Translations under genes and position numbers: made by a program | Assembly (NCBI GenBank): GCA_040756655.1 | Contig: JBFLYN010000006.1 | Coordinates: forward strand, 38,157 to 102,156 | Reading direction: 5' to 3' | Source of the DNA: JBFLYN01 sp040756655 | Lineage (GTDB): Bacteria > Bacillota > Sulfobacillia > UBA8153 | DNA length: 64,000 nucleotides | In this document: positions 42,261-50,859 of the stretch, in pieces | How positions within the stretch are numbered: the stretch's first letter is position 1 | How the letters are laid out: the number at the start of each line of letters is the position of its first letter | Notes under the pieces: generated by a model | Databases searched by the model: none | Told to the model about the DNA's origin: nothing | Seen by the model: the letters and a program-made list of their open reading frames with translations, nothing else

Positions 42261-42568
42261 GATCCGGCACCGGCCGGAAGGACAGGCGGGTGGACCACAG
42301 CGAGGTTGCCGGACCGGGTTCCAGGGCGAGGCTTCCGTCCACTTGCCCTCTCCAGCACCCGGTGGGCCCCGTCCACCACCCGCCAGGGGACCCCCGCCTG
42401 GTCGGGCGGGCCCGGTTCTCGCTTGTGACCGGCTTCATCAAGGTCGTCATCATCCTCACCAACGCGCTGCTGCGGGTGGTCCGCCAAAGCGGGCTCTGTC
42501 TATCGCGCGGGAGGAAATACATGTGTCCGCCAGGGGAAAGCGGGGATCTCTATCACCGTCCCCCGGAC
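42261..42568. other. Gene-free interval
   Basis: About 300 bp between the creatininase pseudogene and the converging YczE-like gene. No frame on either strand looks like a real protein and no clear hairpin terminator was found. Confidence 0.4.
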
Positions 42569-43273
42569 CTAAGTGGTCGCCCGGCCTTGGCCGGGCACCG
42601 GCCAGCGTGACTTCTTCATGAGCTTGGCCTCTATGGCCGGCGGGACGCGCAAATGGTAGAGGGCAGGCACGTACCGCCGGGCCCAGTACAGCGTGAGGAA
42701 CCACCCTTCCAGGAACCATCCCAGGGTGAGGGCGGCCAACAAGGTGCCGACACCCACCGGGCCGCCCAGCACGTAGCCTACGGCCAGCGCCGAGAACTCC
42801 ATGAGGGCACGGATCACAGCCACCCGTCCTGGGAAGCGCCTGCTCAGCGCCAGCATCAAGCCATCACGGGGACCAGCGCCCAGGCCCGCGCACATGTACA
42901 GGCACATGCCCAGGGCCAGCACGGCCAGACCGCCCAGGAGGAGCGCAGCGCGAGCAGGCAGGTGAGTGGGGACGGGGACCAGCCCAGAAGACAGCAGCAG
43001 GTCAAGGCATGCTCCCACCAGCACCATGTTGAGCCACGTGCCCAGCCTGGGCTTGATACCCATCAGGGCCGAGCAGGCCATGATGAACAGTCCTACTCCT
43101 TGGGTGGCCTGGCCCACGGTTATGGGGAGATGCTGGGAAAGTCCAAGATGCAGGACATTCCAGGCCGAGACCCCCAGCCGGGCACGAATGGTCATGGCCA
43201 TGCCCAGGCCCATGGTGAGGAACCCGGCCGGGAGAAGAAAGAATCGCAATGCCAAGTATTCTCCATCGTCCAT
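42569..43273 (-). CDS. YczE/YitT-like membrane protein
   Basis: This 234-aa protein has about five or six helices with Gly/Leu-rich packing ('GFLTMGLGMAMTIRARLGVSAWNVLHLGLS', 'CAGLGAGPRDGLMLALSRR'). The pattern G-x-G-x2-P-R-D-x-L after a mid-protein helix is characteristic of the YczE family of integral membrane proteins of unknown function. A GGAGG lies 13 bases before ATG 43273. An inverted repeat (GCCCGGCC/GGCCGGGC) is within its last codons. Confidence 0.8.
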   Translation of the reverse strand: MDDGEYLALRFFLLPAGFLTMGLGMAMTIRARLGVSAWNVLHLGLSQHLPITVGQATQGVGLFIMACSALMGIKPRLGTWLNMVLVGACLDLLLSSGLVPVPTHLPARAALLLGGLAVLALGMCLYMCAGLGAGPRDGLMLALSRRFPGRVAVIRALMEFSALAVGYVLGGPVGVGTLLAALTLGWFLEGWFLTLYWARRYVPALYHLRVPPAIEAKLMKKSRWPVPGQGRATT

Positions 43274-43300
43274 GGGTGTAAAGAGTCCTCCGGTTCCGCT

Positions 43301-43627
43301 CTAGCCAAGAGAGCTTATGATCTCAACAGCCTCGGCGGCATAGGCGCTGGCGGCCCCCCAGTCCAGGTTGAAGAACAGGCCCTGGCTGGAACCAGTGGTG
43401 ATCACCCGCACCGATGTGGACCCGGCGAAATCGTCGGCGATGACCATCAGGGCAATCCGGTTTTTGACCCGGGTGAAATATTGCTCATAGACGGCAATCC
43501 CGGCCTCAGCGTCCCCAGCCGACAGGTACTCCTCATGGACCTTCTCGGTCCGTCCCAGCCGGGCCTCAATGGCCGCCAGGACCTCCCTGGGAGTAGCCGG
43601 CGTGGATAGCTCCCGTACCACGCTCAA
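43301..43627 (-). CDS. Small conserved protein, DUF6054-like
   Basis: This 108-aa soluble protein starts with TTG. It has an N-terminal helical half ('PREVLAAIEARLGRTEKVHEEYL') and a C-terminal 'YEQYFTRVKNRIALMVIADDFAGSTSVRVITTGSSQGLFFNLDWGAASAY'. The 'RYF-R...aL' and 'lFFnlDWGA' blocks recall DUF6054 proteins of Firmicutes, from memory and unverified. It lies 27 bp upstream of the YczE-like gene, possibly in one operon. Confidence 0.6.
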   Translation of the reverse strand: MSVVRELSTPATPREVLAAIEARLGRTEKVHEEYLSAGDAEAGIAVYEQYFTRVKNRIALMVIADDFAGSTSVRVITTGSSQGLFFNLDWGAASAYAAEAVEIISSLG

Positions 43628-43757
43628 GGTACCACCCGCCTTCGTATGGGCGTGGAAAACACCGCCCGGCTCTTCAACATCTTGGTCTTTCGACCTTAAT
43701 CTTACCTAATCCTCTCCGTTCCCAGTTAGACTCTCATGCCATGGGTGGCACTCTGGT

Positions 43758-44333
43758 CTAACGCTTGAGACGAAACTCCCTGAGGCAATACACGGCGCTC
43801 CCGCCGGGAGCCGTGCTGAATTCCACCAGGGTGAGCTTCCGGACCCGAAACTCCACCTTTAGCCCGTCCCGTTCCACCCGGGCCTTGAGCAGGCGCGCTT
43901 CGGGTTCGGGCAGTCCCAGGGTCAGGCTGAGGTGAGGGACGAAGGGGTGCCGGGATACCGCCGGTGTTATATCTACCTTCATGCCCTCCAGGGCCGCCGC
44001 CACGCTGGCCTGCAAACTCGTCATCTCCCAGTTGACACTCGGATTCGCGCCCGCAAGGTATACCAGGTACAGGCCGGGCTTGGTGAGGTGGCGCTCGCAC
44101 CCAACGGTATCCAGCGTTAGGCCAAATTCACGGCGCGCCTGGACCGACCGCTCCAAGGCCGACACCAGCCGTACTACCGGGACCGCCAGGCCAAACGAGG
44201 GGATCAAGGTGATATGGCCGCCCCACTGGGGCCAGTCGCAGCCCGCCGACCCGGCGCACCACTGGCGCATCCGCTGGTCGATGGCCGGGGGCAGGAGCAC
44301 ATGGACGGAATACGAAGACACGGGTTTACCCAC
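43758..44333 (-). CDS. 2H phosphoesterase / 2'-5' RNA ligase-like protein
   Basis: This protein (191 aa from GTG 44333) has the two H-x-T/S-type motifs of 2H phosphoesterases: 'GGHITLIPSF' near residue 38 and 'PHLSLTLGL' near residue 127. The folds between them fit bacterial ThpR/LigT-like proteins. AGGAAAGG lies 5 bases before GTG 44333; the frame also has ATG 44384 without a site. The substrate is probably a cyclic phosphate of RNA or a small nucleotide, unknown here. Confidence 0.75.
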   Translation of the reverse strand: MGKPVSSYSVHVLLPPAIDQRMRQWCAGSAGCDWPQWGGHITLIPSFGLAVPVVRLVSALERSVQARREFGLTLDTVGCERHLTKPGLYLVYLAGANPSVNWEMTSLQASVAAALEGMKVDITPAVSRHPFVPHLSLTLGLPEPEARLLKARVERDGLKVEFRVRKLTLVEFSTAPGGSAVYCLREFRLKR

Positions 44334-44733
44334 GAACCTTTCCTGCGGATTCTCGCATTCATCATCCCTGATCCATCTCGGCACGCCAAGCTGTAGGTTT
44401 TCCGTCCACCACGCTGATTTAAACTGGGGGCTCCGGACCAGTTAAACGACTGGAGCATAGGCCAAAGCTAGCCCGGGGTGAAAGGGCAGGAAGCGTTGTC
44501 ATCTGATGCCGGTTCGCGGGTGGGACCGGCTTGCGTGGACTCTCGTAAGTGATGTGGGCCTGGTGCTTGCCCTCGGTTGGGCCCGGCAATGGTTCCCGGT
44601 CTTCGCTCTCGTTACGATATCCTGGGCCAGGAACTGGACGACCGCGGGCTGCTCCGGACTTGCACCGGCATGGCGACTCATCAGTCGGCCTGCCCGGTGC
44701 CAGACTATCACCGGAAACTCACGCACAGGGGGT
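44334..44733. other. Intergenic region left of the small ORF
   Basis: About 400 bp holding the divergent upstream regions of the 2H phosphoesterase and the small protein. A long plus-strand frame from 44506 exists, but its first 76 codons look non-coding. No RNA gene or regulatory element is identifiable. Confidence 0.4.
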
Positions 44734-44925
44734 ATGACCGTGGATAGGCAAACCGGTATCAGGATTCGGCAGCTCAAGGCAACGCTGGACAGCGCCCTGC
44801 AGAAGGCAGAGACCATGTGGGATAGTTCCGCGGTGCAGCGCGACTTCTTCTTACAGTGCCGGCAGGTAGGGGCAGAGCTCATGACCCTGGCGGACCAGCA
44901 CCTGGCACCGCACCCCGGGCCATAG
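44734..44925 (+). CDS. Small helical protein (63 aa), possibly Spo0E-like
   Basis: ATG 44734 (or GTG 44740, better spaced from CAGGGGG) opens a 61-63-aa protein with two predicted amphipathic helices: 'IRIRQLKATLDSALQKAETMWD' and 'FFLQCRQVGAELMTLADQHL'. A helix-loop-helix of this size with I-x2-L-x3-L and a terminal L-x2-L resembles Spo0E-type aspartyl phosphatases, but the S-Q-x-L-D core is absent, so that is only a suggestion. A perfect palindrome follows directly. Confidence 0.45.
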   Translation: MTVDRQTGIRIRQLKATLDSALQKAETMWDSSAVQRDFFLQCRQVGAELMTLADQHLAPHPGP

Positions 44926-44933
44926 GGGTGCGC

Positions 44934-44959
44934 GGCGGCCGGGCCCGGGCCCGGCCGCC
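44934..44959. terminator. Perfect GC palindrome between converging genes
   Basis: A 13-bp perfect inverted repeat without spacer (GGCGGCCGGGCCC/GGGCCCGGCCGCC) starts 8 bases after the small ORF's stop and ends 13 bases before the ABC-2 permease stop. This position suits a two-way terminator. Confidence 0.65.
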
Positions 44960-44972
44960 CTCTCCACATGAC

Positions 44973-45749
44973 CTAGTAATGGCCCAGGAGACCCCGGTCG
45001 CGGGCCTTCCGCTCGTGGTAGGCCATGATCACCAGTCCCAACCAAAGATAAGCAACGCCTACCACCAGCGAGATCATCACGTCCCAGGGCGGGAGTTCCC
45101 AAAGTCGGACCCCGTGGACCATCACCGAAGTCAACAGCCGGCTCCCCAGGTTCAGGGGCAGCAGCCGGCTCCAGGGGCTGGCCGGGGCAGCGATGAAGGC
45201 TACCAGGACAAACTGTACAATCTGGAAGGCCGACTGGATGCGCTTGTGAATGAGGGCTAGTCCACCCATGGCAAACCCCAGGCCGTACGCGGCGGAGACG
45301 GTCACCAAAAGCAGCGGCACAACACTGACGATGTCAACCCTCAGGCTCACCCCGGTGGTAAGCATGATCAGTGCTAGCAGCACTCCGACAATGGCGAAGT
45401 TCACCAGGAGCCCGGAGATCTGGGAAAACCCGTTCACCCACCTAAAGCCGATGGGGGTGAGGTAGAGCTTCTCCAAAGTGCCCATCTGGGCCTCGTTGGT
45501 AATCCCCCAGGCCAGGTCCTGGTAGCCGACCATGGCAAAGGTCCACACCAGGTAGCCCACGACTAGGCCCTCGAGGGTGGTAGCGCCGATGGCGAACGCC
45601 CCGCCGGTCATCGCCTGGACCCCCAAAAATAGCAGCATGAACACGATGTAGATGGTGATGATGCCGGACAGGGTGTTGGCCATGTACCGCCGCATCATGA
45701 TCAGGTTGCGGACGAACACCGCCCTGAAGACTGTAATTTTCTCCCTCAT
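44973..45749 (-). CDS. ABC-2 type transporter permease
   Basis: This 258-aa membrane protein has six helices in the ABC-2 pattern: an N-terminal 'FRAVFVRNLIMMRRYMANTLSGIITIYIVFMLLFLG' and the central 'EAQMGTLEKLYLTPIGFRWVNGF', the conserved E-x-G-T-L-E-x-L loop. It starts 3 bp after the ATPase stop. With the ATPase it should form an exporter, controlled by the ArsR-type regulator upstream. Confidence 0.9.
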   Translation of the reverse strand: MREKITVFRAVFVRNLIMMRRYMANTLSGIITIYIVFMLLFLGVQAMTGGAFAIGATTLEGLVVGYLVWTFAMVGYQDLAWGITNEAQMGTLEKLYLTPIGFRWVNGFSQISGLLVNFAIVGVLLALIMLTTGVSLRVDIVSVVPLLLVTVSAAYGLGFAMGGLALIHKRIQSAFQIVQFVLVAFIAAPASPWSRLLPLNLGSRLLTSVMVHGVRLWELPPWDVMISLVVGVAYLWLGLVIMAYHERKARDRGLLGHY

Positions 45750-45752
45750 GCT

Positions 45753-46718
45753 TCACGCCCCCTTCCGCACCAGCTGCAGGAAAGCTTCCTCCAGATCGGG
45801 CTCCTTTTGATTGATGCCGGCGATGAACAGCCCGGACTCCCGGACCAGGTCCACGAACCGGTACAAGTCTCCTGCCCGGGGCAGTATGACCTCCAGCACG
45901 GTACGATCGGCGGCCCGGCTGACGGTGGTCCCCGGGAAATGCGCCACTACCGCTTGCTCCAAGTCCACGGCATGGCCGTTGGAGAGGGTGAAGCGGTAAG
46001 CGCGAGTTCGGAACAGCTGGAGGAGGTTTTCCAGCTGGTCATCCACGATGATGCTACCTTGCTTGATGATGATGACACGGCTGCACACGTCCTGGATCAC
46101 GTCCATATCGTGGCTGCTCACTACGATGGCCCTGCCTTCGTCCTTCGCTAGTTGTTTGAGAGTCTCCCGCAGTTCGTAGGAAGTCTCCACGTCCAGGCCC
46201 AAGGTGGGCTCGTCCAAGAAGACCAGGGGACTGCGGGACGCCAGGGCACAGGCCACCGCCACCTTCTGCTTCATGCCGGAAGACAGCTCCTGCACCAAGG
46301 CATGCCGCTTTTCTTCCAGCCTGAACACCCGGAGGAGGTGCTCACTATACGGGCGACTCTTTTCCAGGGGTATCCCATAAAGCCCGGTGAAAAAGTCGAG
46401 GTTCTCCCGGGGGGTCATCCTCCAGTAGATGTTCCGGCTCCCTTCCAGCACGGCGCAGGTAGAACGCACCAGCTTCCGGTACTCCGTCTTTAGGTCATAT
46501 CCCATCACCCGCACCTCTCCTGCGGTGGGGTTCATAAGGCCGAGGATGCACTTGATGGTGGTCGTCTTGCCCGCCCCGTTGGGACCAAGCAGCCCCACGA
46601 CTTCACGCTGGGACACAGTGAAACTGATGCCCCGCACAGCGTGGACCGGTGCCTTCTTGCGGCTGAAAAATGTCTTCTCAAGCCCAGCAACCTCAAGAGC
46701 CGGGACGTTGGAGTCCAA
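45753..46718 (-). CDS. ABC transporter ATP-binding protein (DrrA/CcmA type)
   Basis: This ATPase (321 aa from TTG 46718) has Walker A 'GPNGAGKTTTIK', Q-loop region, signature 'LSSGMKQKVAVACALA', Walker B 'LVFLDEPTLGLD' and H-loop 'IVVSSHDMDV'. A C-terminal domain (residues 225-321) follows, as in exporters of the DrrA/NatA type. TTG 46718 is preferred: GGGGAGGACGACT precedes it, whereas ATG 46742 has no site. A near-consensus promoter is immediately upstream. Confidence 0.93.
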   Translation of the reverse strand: MDSNVPALEVAGLEKTFFSRKKAPVHAVRGISFTVSQREVVGLLGPNGAGKTTTIKCILGLMNPTAGEVRVMGYDLKTEYRKLVRSTCAVLEGSRNIYWRMTPRENLDFFTGLYGIPLEKSRPYSEHLLRVFRLEEKRHALVQELSSGMKQKVAVACALASRSPLVFLDEPTLGLDVETSYELRETLKQLAKDEGRAIVVSSHDMDVIQDVCSRVIIIKQGSIIVDDQLENLLQLFRTRAYRFTLSNGHAVDLEQAVVAHFPGTTVSRAADRTVLEVILPRAGDLYRFVDLVRESGLFIAGINQKEPDLEEAFLQLVRKGA

Positions 46719-46756
46719 AGTCGTCCTCCCCTTCCAGGACACGGTGTTTCGCCCAT

Positions 46757-46785
46757 AGTATATACGCCCTGTAGCTAAATGTCAA
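46757..46785 (-). promoter_or_regulatory. Sigma-A promoter for the ABC-2 exporter
   Basis: TTGACA, 17-base spacer, TATACT on the minus strand, ending 39 bases before the TTG start of the ATPase gene. This is one of the two best -35/-10 pairs in the window and allows transcription of the exporter separately from the regulator. Confidence 0.8.
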
Positions 46786-46855
46786 TGCCGATATTCACTT
46801 TTTCAATGTTATACTTAATACTGTTGAGCAAGGACGGGTCCTGGCCGGAGAACGG

Positions 46856-47110
46856 TCAGTGGCGGGGTCCCTTCCGCCTAAACTCGTACTCGGACCGGGT
46901 CCTCCCGGTGGTGTTCACCGCCACACTTACGCCACCGGTGAACGACGTTACCAGCAGAAACAACCTGACCATCTGCCAGTAAGTGATCCTGGCCACTCCG
47001 AACACTTCCGGCATGGTAGTGTTCCAGAGGTAAGCTAGGATTACCGGCACCAGGAAGACCACCACTACGGCGGCTACGATGATCGCCGTCAGCCTCGCTT
47101 TGTCCCTCAC
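46856..47110 (-). CDS. Small two-helix membrane protein
   Basis: This 84-aa protein starts at GTG 47110 after AAGGAGGG. It has helix 1 'LTAIIVAAVVVVFLVPVILAYLW' and helix 2 'YWQMVRLFLLVTSFTGGVSVAV', then a basic tail (RRKGPRH). I do not recognise a family. It lies 14 bp after the ArsR-type regulator gene and before the exporter's own promoter, so it is co-transcribed with the regulator and may be an accessory of the exporter. Confidence 0.7.
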   Translation of the reverse strand: MRDKARLTAIIVAAVVVVFLVPVILAYLWNTTMPEVFGVARITYWQMVRLFLLVTSFTGGVSVAVNTTGRTRSEYEFRRKGPRH

Positions 47111-47124
47111 ACGGCACCCTCCTT

Positions 47125-47664
47125 TTATTCTCTGGTCAGCGGGTAGACTGCCGACACCCAGTACCACGGGCTGCCCTGCTTTCGGCCACTGTACTCTTCC
47201 AACAAGGCGGTAAGTCGCCGGGCCAGTTCAGCCGCATCCTCGGGACTCAACCTCAATTCTTCCAGCCGGGTATGGGTGAGGCTGGCACGGCCGGCATCCA
47301 GCCGGGCAATACCCTTACGAAGCGCGCTGGCGGCCGCGTCCAAGGCGATGGCTTCCGGGTCCCGGAAATGCCCCACCTCGTGGTCGGCCACCATACGATC
47401 GGCAATGGCTTCGTAGTACTTCTCGAGGATCCCGGACTTCTCCCGGGTCTCCACCAGCTGGATGAGGCCGGACCGCTCCAAGGTCTTGACATGGTGATGG
47501 ATGGTTGCTGGCAGGTCCTGGAGCCGGTCGGCGAGCTGCTTGACGGTAAGGCGGCTTTCTGCCAGCAACGACAGGATCTGGATGCGCTTGGGATCGGCCA
47601 AGGCCTTAAACTCCTCTACCCGGGAGATGATATGCACACGCCTTTTCGGCCTCTTGCCAAACAT
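47125..47664 (-). CDS. ArsR/GntR-like winged-helix regulator with extended C-terminus
   Basis: This protein (179 aa from ATG 47664) has a winged-helix domain at residues 10-85 ('FKALADPKRIQILSLLAESRLTVKQLADRL', 'ATIHHHVKTLERSGLIQLVETREKSG') of the HTH_20/ArsR type. A helical C-terminal part (90-170) resembles regulators placed beside ABC exporters. The start is at the first Met after the promoter; the ribosome-binding site is weak (GAGAGGCGAAGG). Its promoter overlaps ATTAG/CTAAT repeats, suggesting autoregulation. Confidence 0.85.
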   Translation of the reverse strand: MFGKRPKRRVHIISRVEEFKALADPKRIQILSLLAESRLTVKQLADRLQDLPATIHHHVKTLERSGLIQLVETREKSGILEKYYEAIADRMVADHEVGHFRDPEAIALDAAASALRKGIARLDAGRASLTHTRLEELRLSPEDAAELARRLTALLEEYSGRKQGSPWYWVSAVYPLTRE

Positions 47665-47680
47665 CAGCCTTCGCCTCTCA

Positions 47681-47708
47681 TTAGAGTATTGTCTACTATT
47701 AGACCTAA
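47681..47708 (-). promoter_or_regulatory. Putative autoregulatory operator
   Basis: Just downstream of the -10 box are repeated ATTAG/CTAAT elements, including ATTAG-AC-CTAAT (5-2-5 dyad) and an ATTAGAGTA half site. This is a good position for repression by the regulator's winged helix. Confidence 0.5.
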
Positions 47709-47712
47709 TGTT

Positions 47713-47741
47713 ATCATACAACTTCTTGCTCATGTCGTCAA
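47713..47741 (-). promoter_or_regulatory. Sigma-A promoter for the regulator gene
   Basis: TTGACG, 17-base spacer, TATGAT on the minus strand, 49 bases before the regulator's ATG. Confidence 0.8.
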
Positions 47742-47888
47742 GCCAAATGACACAGCGACCACCCCACCGGCCCCGGTTACCCGGGTGGCAACCGCGGCCT
47801 TTACCTTGGCTTAACTGCAGGACCTTCCATACCGTCTGACGAAATGGCTGTTCTGGGAACTTGCACACCAGCACAGGAGGTGCCGCAG

Positions 47889-49331
47889 TTGAATGGCAGC
47901 GGACAGTGGAAGGAGTTTGAGTCTTTCGTTGAAGAAGTCATGGCCGAGTTCAAAGTCCCCGGCTTGGCCGTGGCCTTTGCCCAGGAGGGCAAACTGGTCT
48001 ATGCCCGCGGCTTCGGGGTCCGGGACCGCGCCACCGGTGAGCCCGTCACTCCCCACACGGTTTTCGGCATCGGGTCAGTCACCAAGTCCTTCACCGGACT
48101 GGCCATCATGCAGCTACAGGAAGAAGGGAAACTGTCGGTCCACGACCCGGTGGTAAGGCACCTGCCCGAGTTCAGGCTGCCGGCCGGACAGCCCCACGAC
48201 AGCATCACCATCCACCATTTCCTCACTCACACCAGCGGCCTGCCTCCCCAGGCAGCGCTGGGCTATGCGGTGCGCAAGAGCATGGAAGGCTACCCCAAGT
48301 ATGATGAGGAGGCCGATAAGAAGGTCGCAGGTCAGACCGAGGCCCCTCCCCGCGAAACACCCCCCATGGAAACCTATGACGACCTGTTGAAATACCTGGG
48401 CACCACCGACTACCGCCTGCTGGGTGCCCCGGGAGAATGCTTCAGCTACTCCAATGACGCCTATGCCCTGCTGGGAGCGGTTATCGAGAAAGCCAGCGGG
48501 TTGAGCTACGCCGAGTTTCTCCGGGAGCACATCACCGGGCCCGCCGGCATGACCCGCACCACCCTGTCGTTGGCTGAGATGGCAGCATGGAGCGATGTAA
48601 CCCGGCTTTACTTCAAGAACAAGGCCGGCGACATCCTGGATGTTCCCCAGTGGCAGGATACGCCGGCGCTTCCCGCCGCCGGCTTTCTGCGTTCATCGGC
48701 CTGTGACATGTTGCGCTACGGAGAGATATACGTGAACCTGGGAACGGCCTTTGGCCACCGGTTCCTCTCGCCCATAAGCGTAGCGGACATGATCGCCCCC
48801 GGTTACCTGGTGGACCGGGCCATGCATTACGGGTACGGCCTGTTTGTCGAACCCTACCACGGGGTCACCCTGGTGGAACACGGCGGGGCTCTCACCGGCG
48901 TGGCCGCCCAGTTTGGTTGCGTGCCTGAGGAGAAAATCGTGGGCATGGTGCTGACCAACCTGGCGGGCGCTCCGTCCAACGAGATCTGGCTGGCGGGGAT
49001 AAACCAGCTCCTGGGGCTCCCCCTGGAGACCAAGAGGAGCGTGGAGCCGGAGTATGCTCCCTCACCCGGCCACCTAGAAAGGTTCGTGGGCACCTATCGC
49101 TCCGGCGAAGGCACCAAGGTCGACATCGTCTTGGAGGACGGCGCTCTTTTCGCAGTGATGCAGGGAGAGCGATTCTCCATGCGCCCCAGCGGCGAAGATC
49201 GCCTGGCGGTGAACCTGTTCGGCCGGGAGCGTCCCGCCCGATTCCTGGCCGACGCAGCGAAAGACATTTACGCCGTGTTCTTCGGCCTGCGCATCGTGCA
49301 TAAGGTCAAGGATGAAACCGCTGCCTCCTAG
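47889..49331 (+). CDS. Serine hydrolase of the class C beta-lactamase family
   Basis: This 480-aa protein has the penicillin-binding-like fold. The catalytic S-x-x-K is 'GIGSVTKSF' (about residue 65), the Y-x-N 'FSYSNDAYALLG' (about 195), and the third-motif 'LVEHGGAL' (about 340). A C-terminal lipocalin-like domain follows 'ERFVGTYRSGEGTKV' (from about 398). This layout fits esterases and D-aminopeptidases more than true beta-lactamases. No signal peptide is seen, so it is likely cytoplasmic. TTG 47889 was chosen for GGAGG 8 bases upstream; the frame extends to 47844. Confidence 0.9.
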   Translation: MNGSGQWKEFESFVEEVMAEFKVPGLAVAFAQEGKLVYARGFGVRDRATGEPVTPHTVFGIGSVTKSFTGLAIMQLQEEGKLSVHDPVVRHLPEFRLPAGQPHDSITIHHFLTHTSGLPPQAALGYAVRKSMEGYPKYDEEADKKVAGQTEAPPRETPPMETYDDLLKYLGTTDYRLLGAPGECFSYSNDAYALLGAVIEKASGLSYAEFLREHITGPAGMTRTTLSLAEMAAWSDVTRLYFKNKAGDILDVPQWQDTPALPAAGFLRSSACDMLRYGEIYVNLGTAFGHRFLSPISVADMIAPGYLVDRAMHYGYGLFVEPYHGVTLVEHGGALTGVAAQFGCVPEEKIVGMVLTNLAGAPSNEIWLAGINQLLGLPLETKRSVEPEYAPSPGHLERFVGTYRSGEGTKVDIVLEDGALFAVMQGERFSMRPSGEDRLAVNLFGRERPARFLADAAKDIYAVFFGLRIVHKVKDETAAS

Positions 49332-49429
49332 CGCTAGCAGGCCCTTAGGACGCCTGGTTCCTGGAACCGGATTCCATTGGCTGAGCGGGCGGCCCGCCGG
49401 GGCAGACTCGCGTCCAGGGGTGTCATTCA

Positions 49430-49879
49430 CTGAACTACTGGCTTCTCAAGACCGAACCTGCCGTCTACTCCTACGGTGACTTGGAGCAGGAGAGGCAAAC
49501 CGTCTGAGAAGGGGTCCGGGGCTGGCAGGCCCGGACCAACCTGCGGGGCATGGCCGCCGGGGATATGGCCTTCATCTACCACACCGGTGGTCAACCCGCC
49601 ATCGTGGGCGTGGCCACCGTCACCACCGGGGCCTATTCCGACCCCACCGATGACATCGGCCGGTGGCTGGCGGTGAACATAGCCGCCAGCTACGCTTTGC
49701 CCGTGCCGGTGAGCCTGGCCGCCTTCAAGGCCGATCCTGCCTTTGCCGGGTGGGAGCTGGTGCGTGCTCCCAGGCTGTCGGCGGTCCCGGTCTCCCCAGG
49801 TACCTGGGACCGTATACTGGCTATAACCGGAAACAAACCCAGATGGGGATCATTGGAGGATCTGGAGACTGGTCCTTGA
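49430..49879 (+). pseudogene. EVE-domain protein with in-frame TGA
   Basis: The frame reads 'NYWLLKTEPAVYSYGDLEQERQTV', then TGA at 49505-49507, then 'EGVRGWQARTNLRGMAAGDMAFIYHTGG' to the stop at 49879. In EVE proteins the position of the TGA is a conserved Trp (WxGVR), so a TGG-to-TGA nonsense change is the simplest reading. The start position holds CTG. EVE domains bind modified bases. The part after the TGA (from ATG 49550) might still be made but lacks the first strands of the fold. Confidence 0.8.
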
Positions 49880-49906
49880 ACATCCTCTCAGGAGGTGTAA
49901 AGCACA

Positions 49907-50833
49907 ATGCTCGTGTTCATCTATCACCCGCAAGCTGAGAGCGTGGCTGCCAAGGTCCGGTCCGCCCACCCGCACCTGGAAGTGGTAGGCTCCGGCAACC
50001 TGGCAGATGTCCACCAGTACCTGCCGCACACCACGGTGCTGTTTACTGCCGGGTTCGGCAGGTTGGACCTAGGCCGCGCTGCCAGCCTCCGCTGGGTCCA
50101 GACCGTGTCGGCCGGAGTGGACCGGCTGGTGAGCAATCTCCCGCCCGGGGTGGTGCTGACCCGAGGCCACGGGCTGCACAACGTGGCCATGTCCGAACAC
50201 TGCCTGGGGCGGATACTGGCCCACGCGCTCAACCTGCGCCAGGCCTTGAAAAACCAGGCCGAGCGCCGCTGGGAGCGCTACCCGGTGGAACGCATAAGCG
50301 GCAAGGTCCTGGGCATTGCGGGACTGGGGGTCATCGGGTCGGCCATCGCCCGGCGGGCACGGGCTTTTGACATGCGTGTTACCGGCCTGCGCCGGGTAGC
50401 GGTCCCGGCAGAGGGCGTAGAGCGGGTCTACGGACGGGAGGAACTCCACGAGTTCCTGTCCACCGCTGACTACGTGGTGATCCTGCTCCCGCTGACCTCC
50501 GAAACCCACGGCATGTTCGGGTCTGCTGAGTTCGAGGTCATGAAACCCGGTGCGGTGCTCATGAACATGGGACGGGGGCAAGTGGTAAAGGAGCCAGAAC
50601 TCATCGAAGGCCTCAAGAGGGGACGCCCGTCCCATGCTCTTTTGGACGTTTTCGAGGAGGAACCGCTGCCCTCCGGGTCGGAGCTTTGGAGCCTGCCCAA
50701 CGTGACCATTACCCCCCATAACGCCGGCGGTTCCACGCTCGAGGATGCCATGGCACTGTTTTTGGAAAATCTCGACCGCTTCCAGAGCGGACAGCCTCTC
50801 AAGGGCGCGGTTGATCCCCGGTTGGGCTACTAG
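49907..50833 (+). CDS. D-isomer-specific 2-hydroxyacid dehydrogenase
   Basis: This 308-aa protein has a flavodoxin-like substrate domain and an inserted NAD domain with 'LGIAGLGVIGSAIARRA' (residues 128-145). Catalytic features are 'MGRGQVV' (the Arg region), a Glu in 'DVFEEEPLP' and the His in 'TITPHNAGG'. It reduces a 2-oxoacid to a D-2-hydroxyacid, or the reverse, with NAD(P)H in the cytoplasm; glyoxylate/hydroxypyruvate-type substrates are common. GGAGG precedes the ATG. It is followed by two DinB genes on the same strand. Confidence 0.9.
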   Translation: MLVFIYHPQAESVAAKVRSAHPHLEVVGSGNLADVHQYLPHTTVLFTAGFGRLDLGRAASLRWVQTVSAGVDRLVSNLPPGVVLTRGHGLHNVAMSEHCLGRILAHALNLRQALKNQAERRWERYPVERISGKVLGIAGLGVIGSAIARRARAFDMRVTGLRRVAVPAEGVERVYGREELHEFLSTADYVVILLPLTSETHGMFGSAEFEVMKPGAVLMNMGRGQVVKEPELIEGLKRGRPSHALLDVFEEEPLPSGSELWSLPNVTITPHNAGGSTLEDAMALFLENLDRFQSGQPLKGAVDPRLGY

Positions 50834-50859
50834 CCAGGCACAGATAGGAGGGTGCATCC

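Noticed and set aside
49505..49507. Selenocysteine or recoded TGA in the EVE gene
   Set aside because: The family has Trp, not Cys, at this site, no stem-loop typical of a SECIS follows, and the window's formate dehydrogenase uses Cys.
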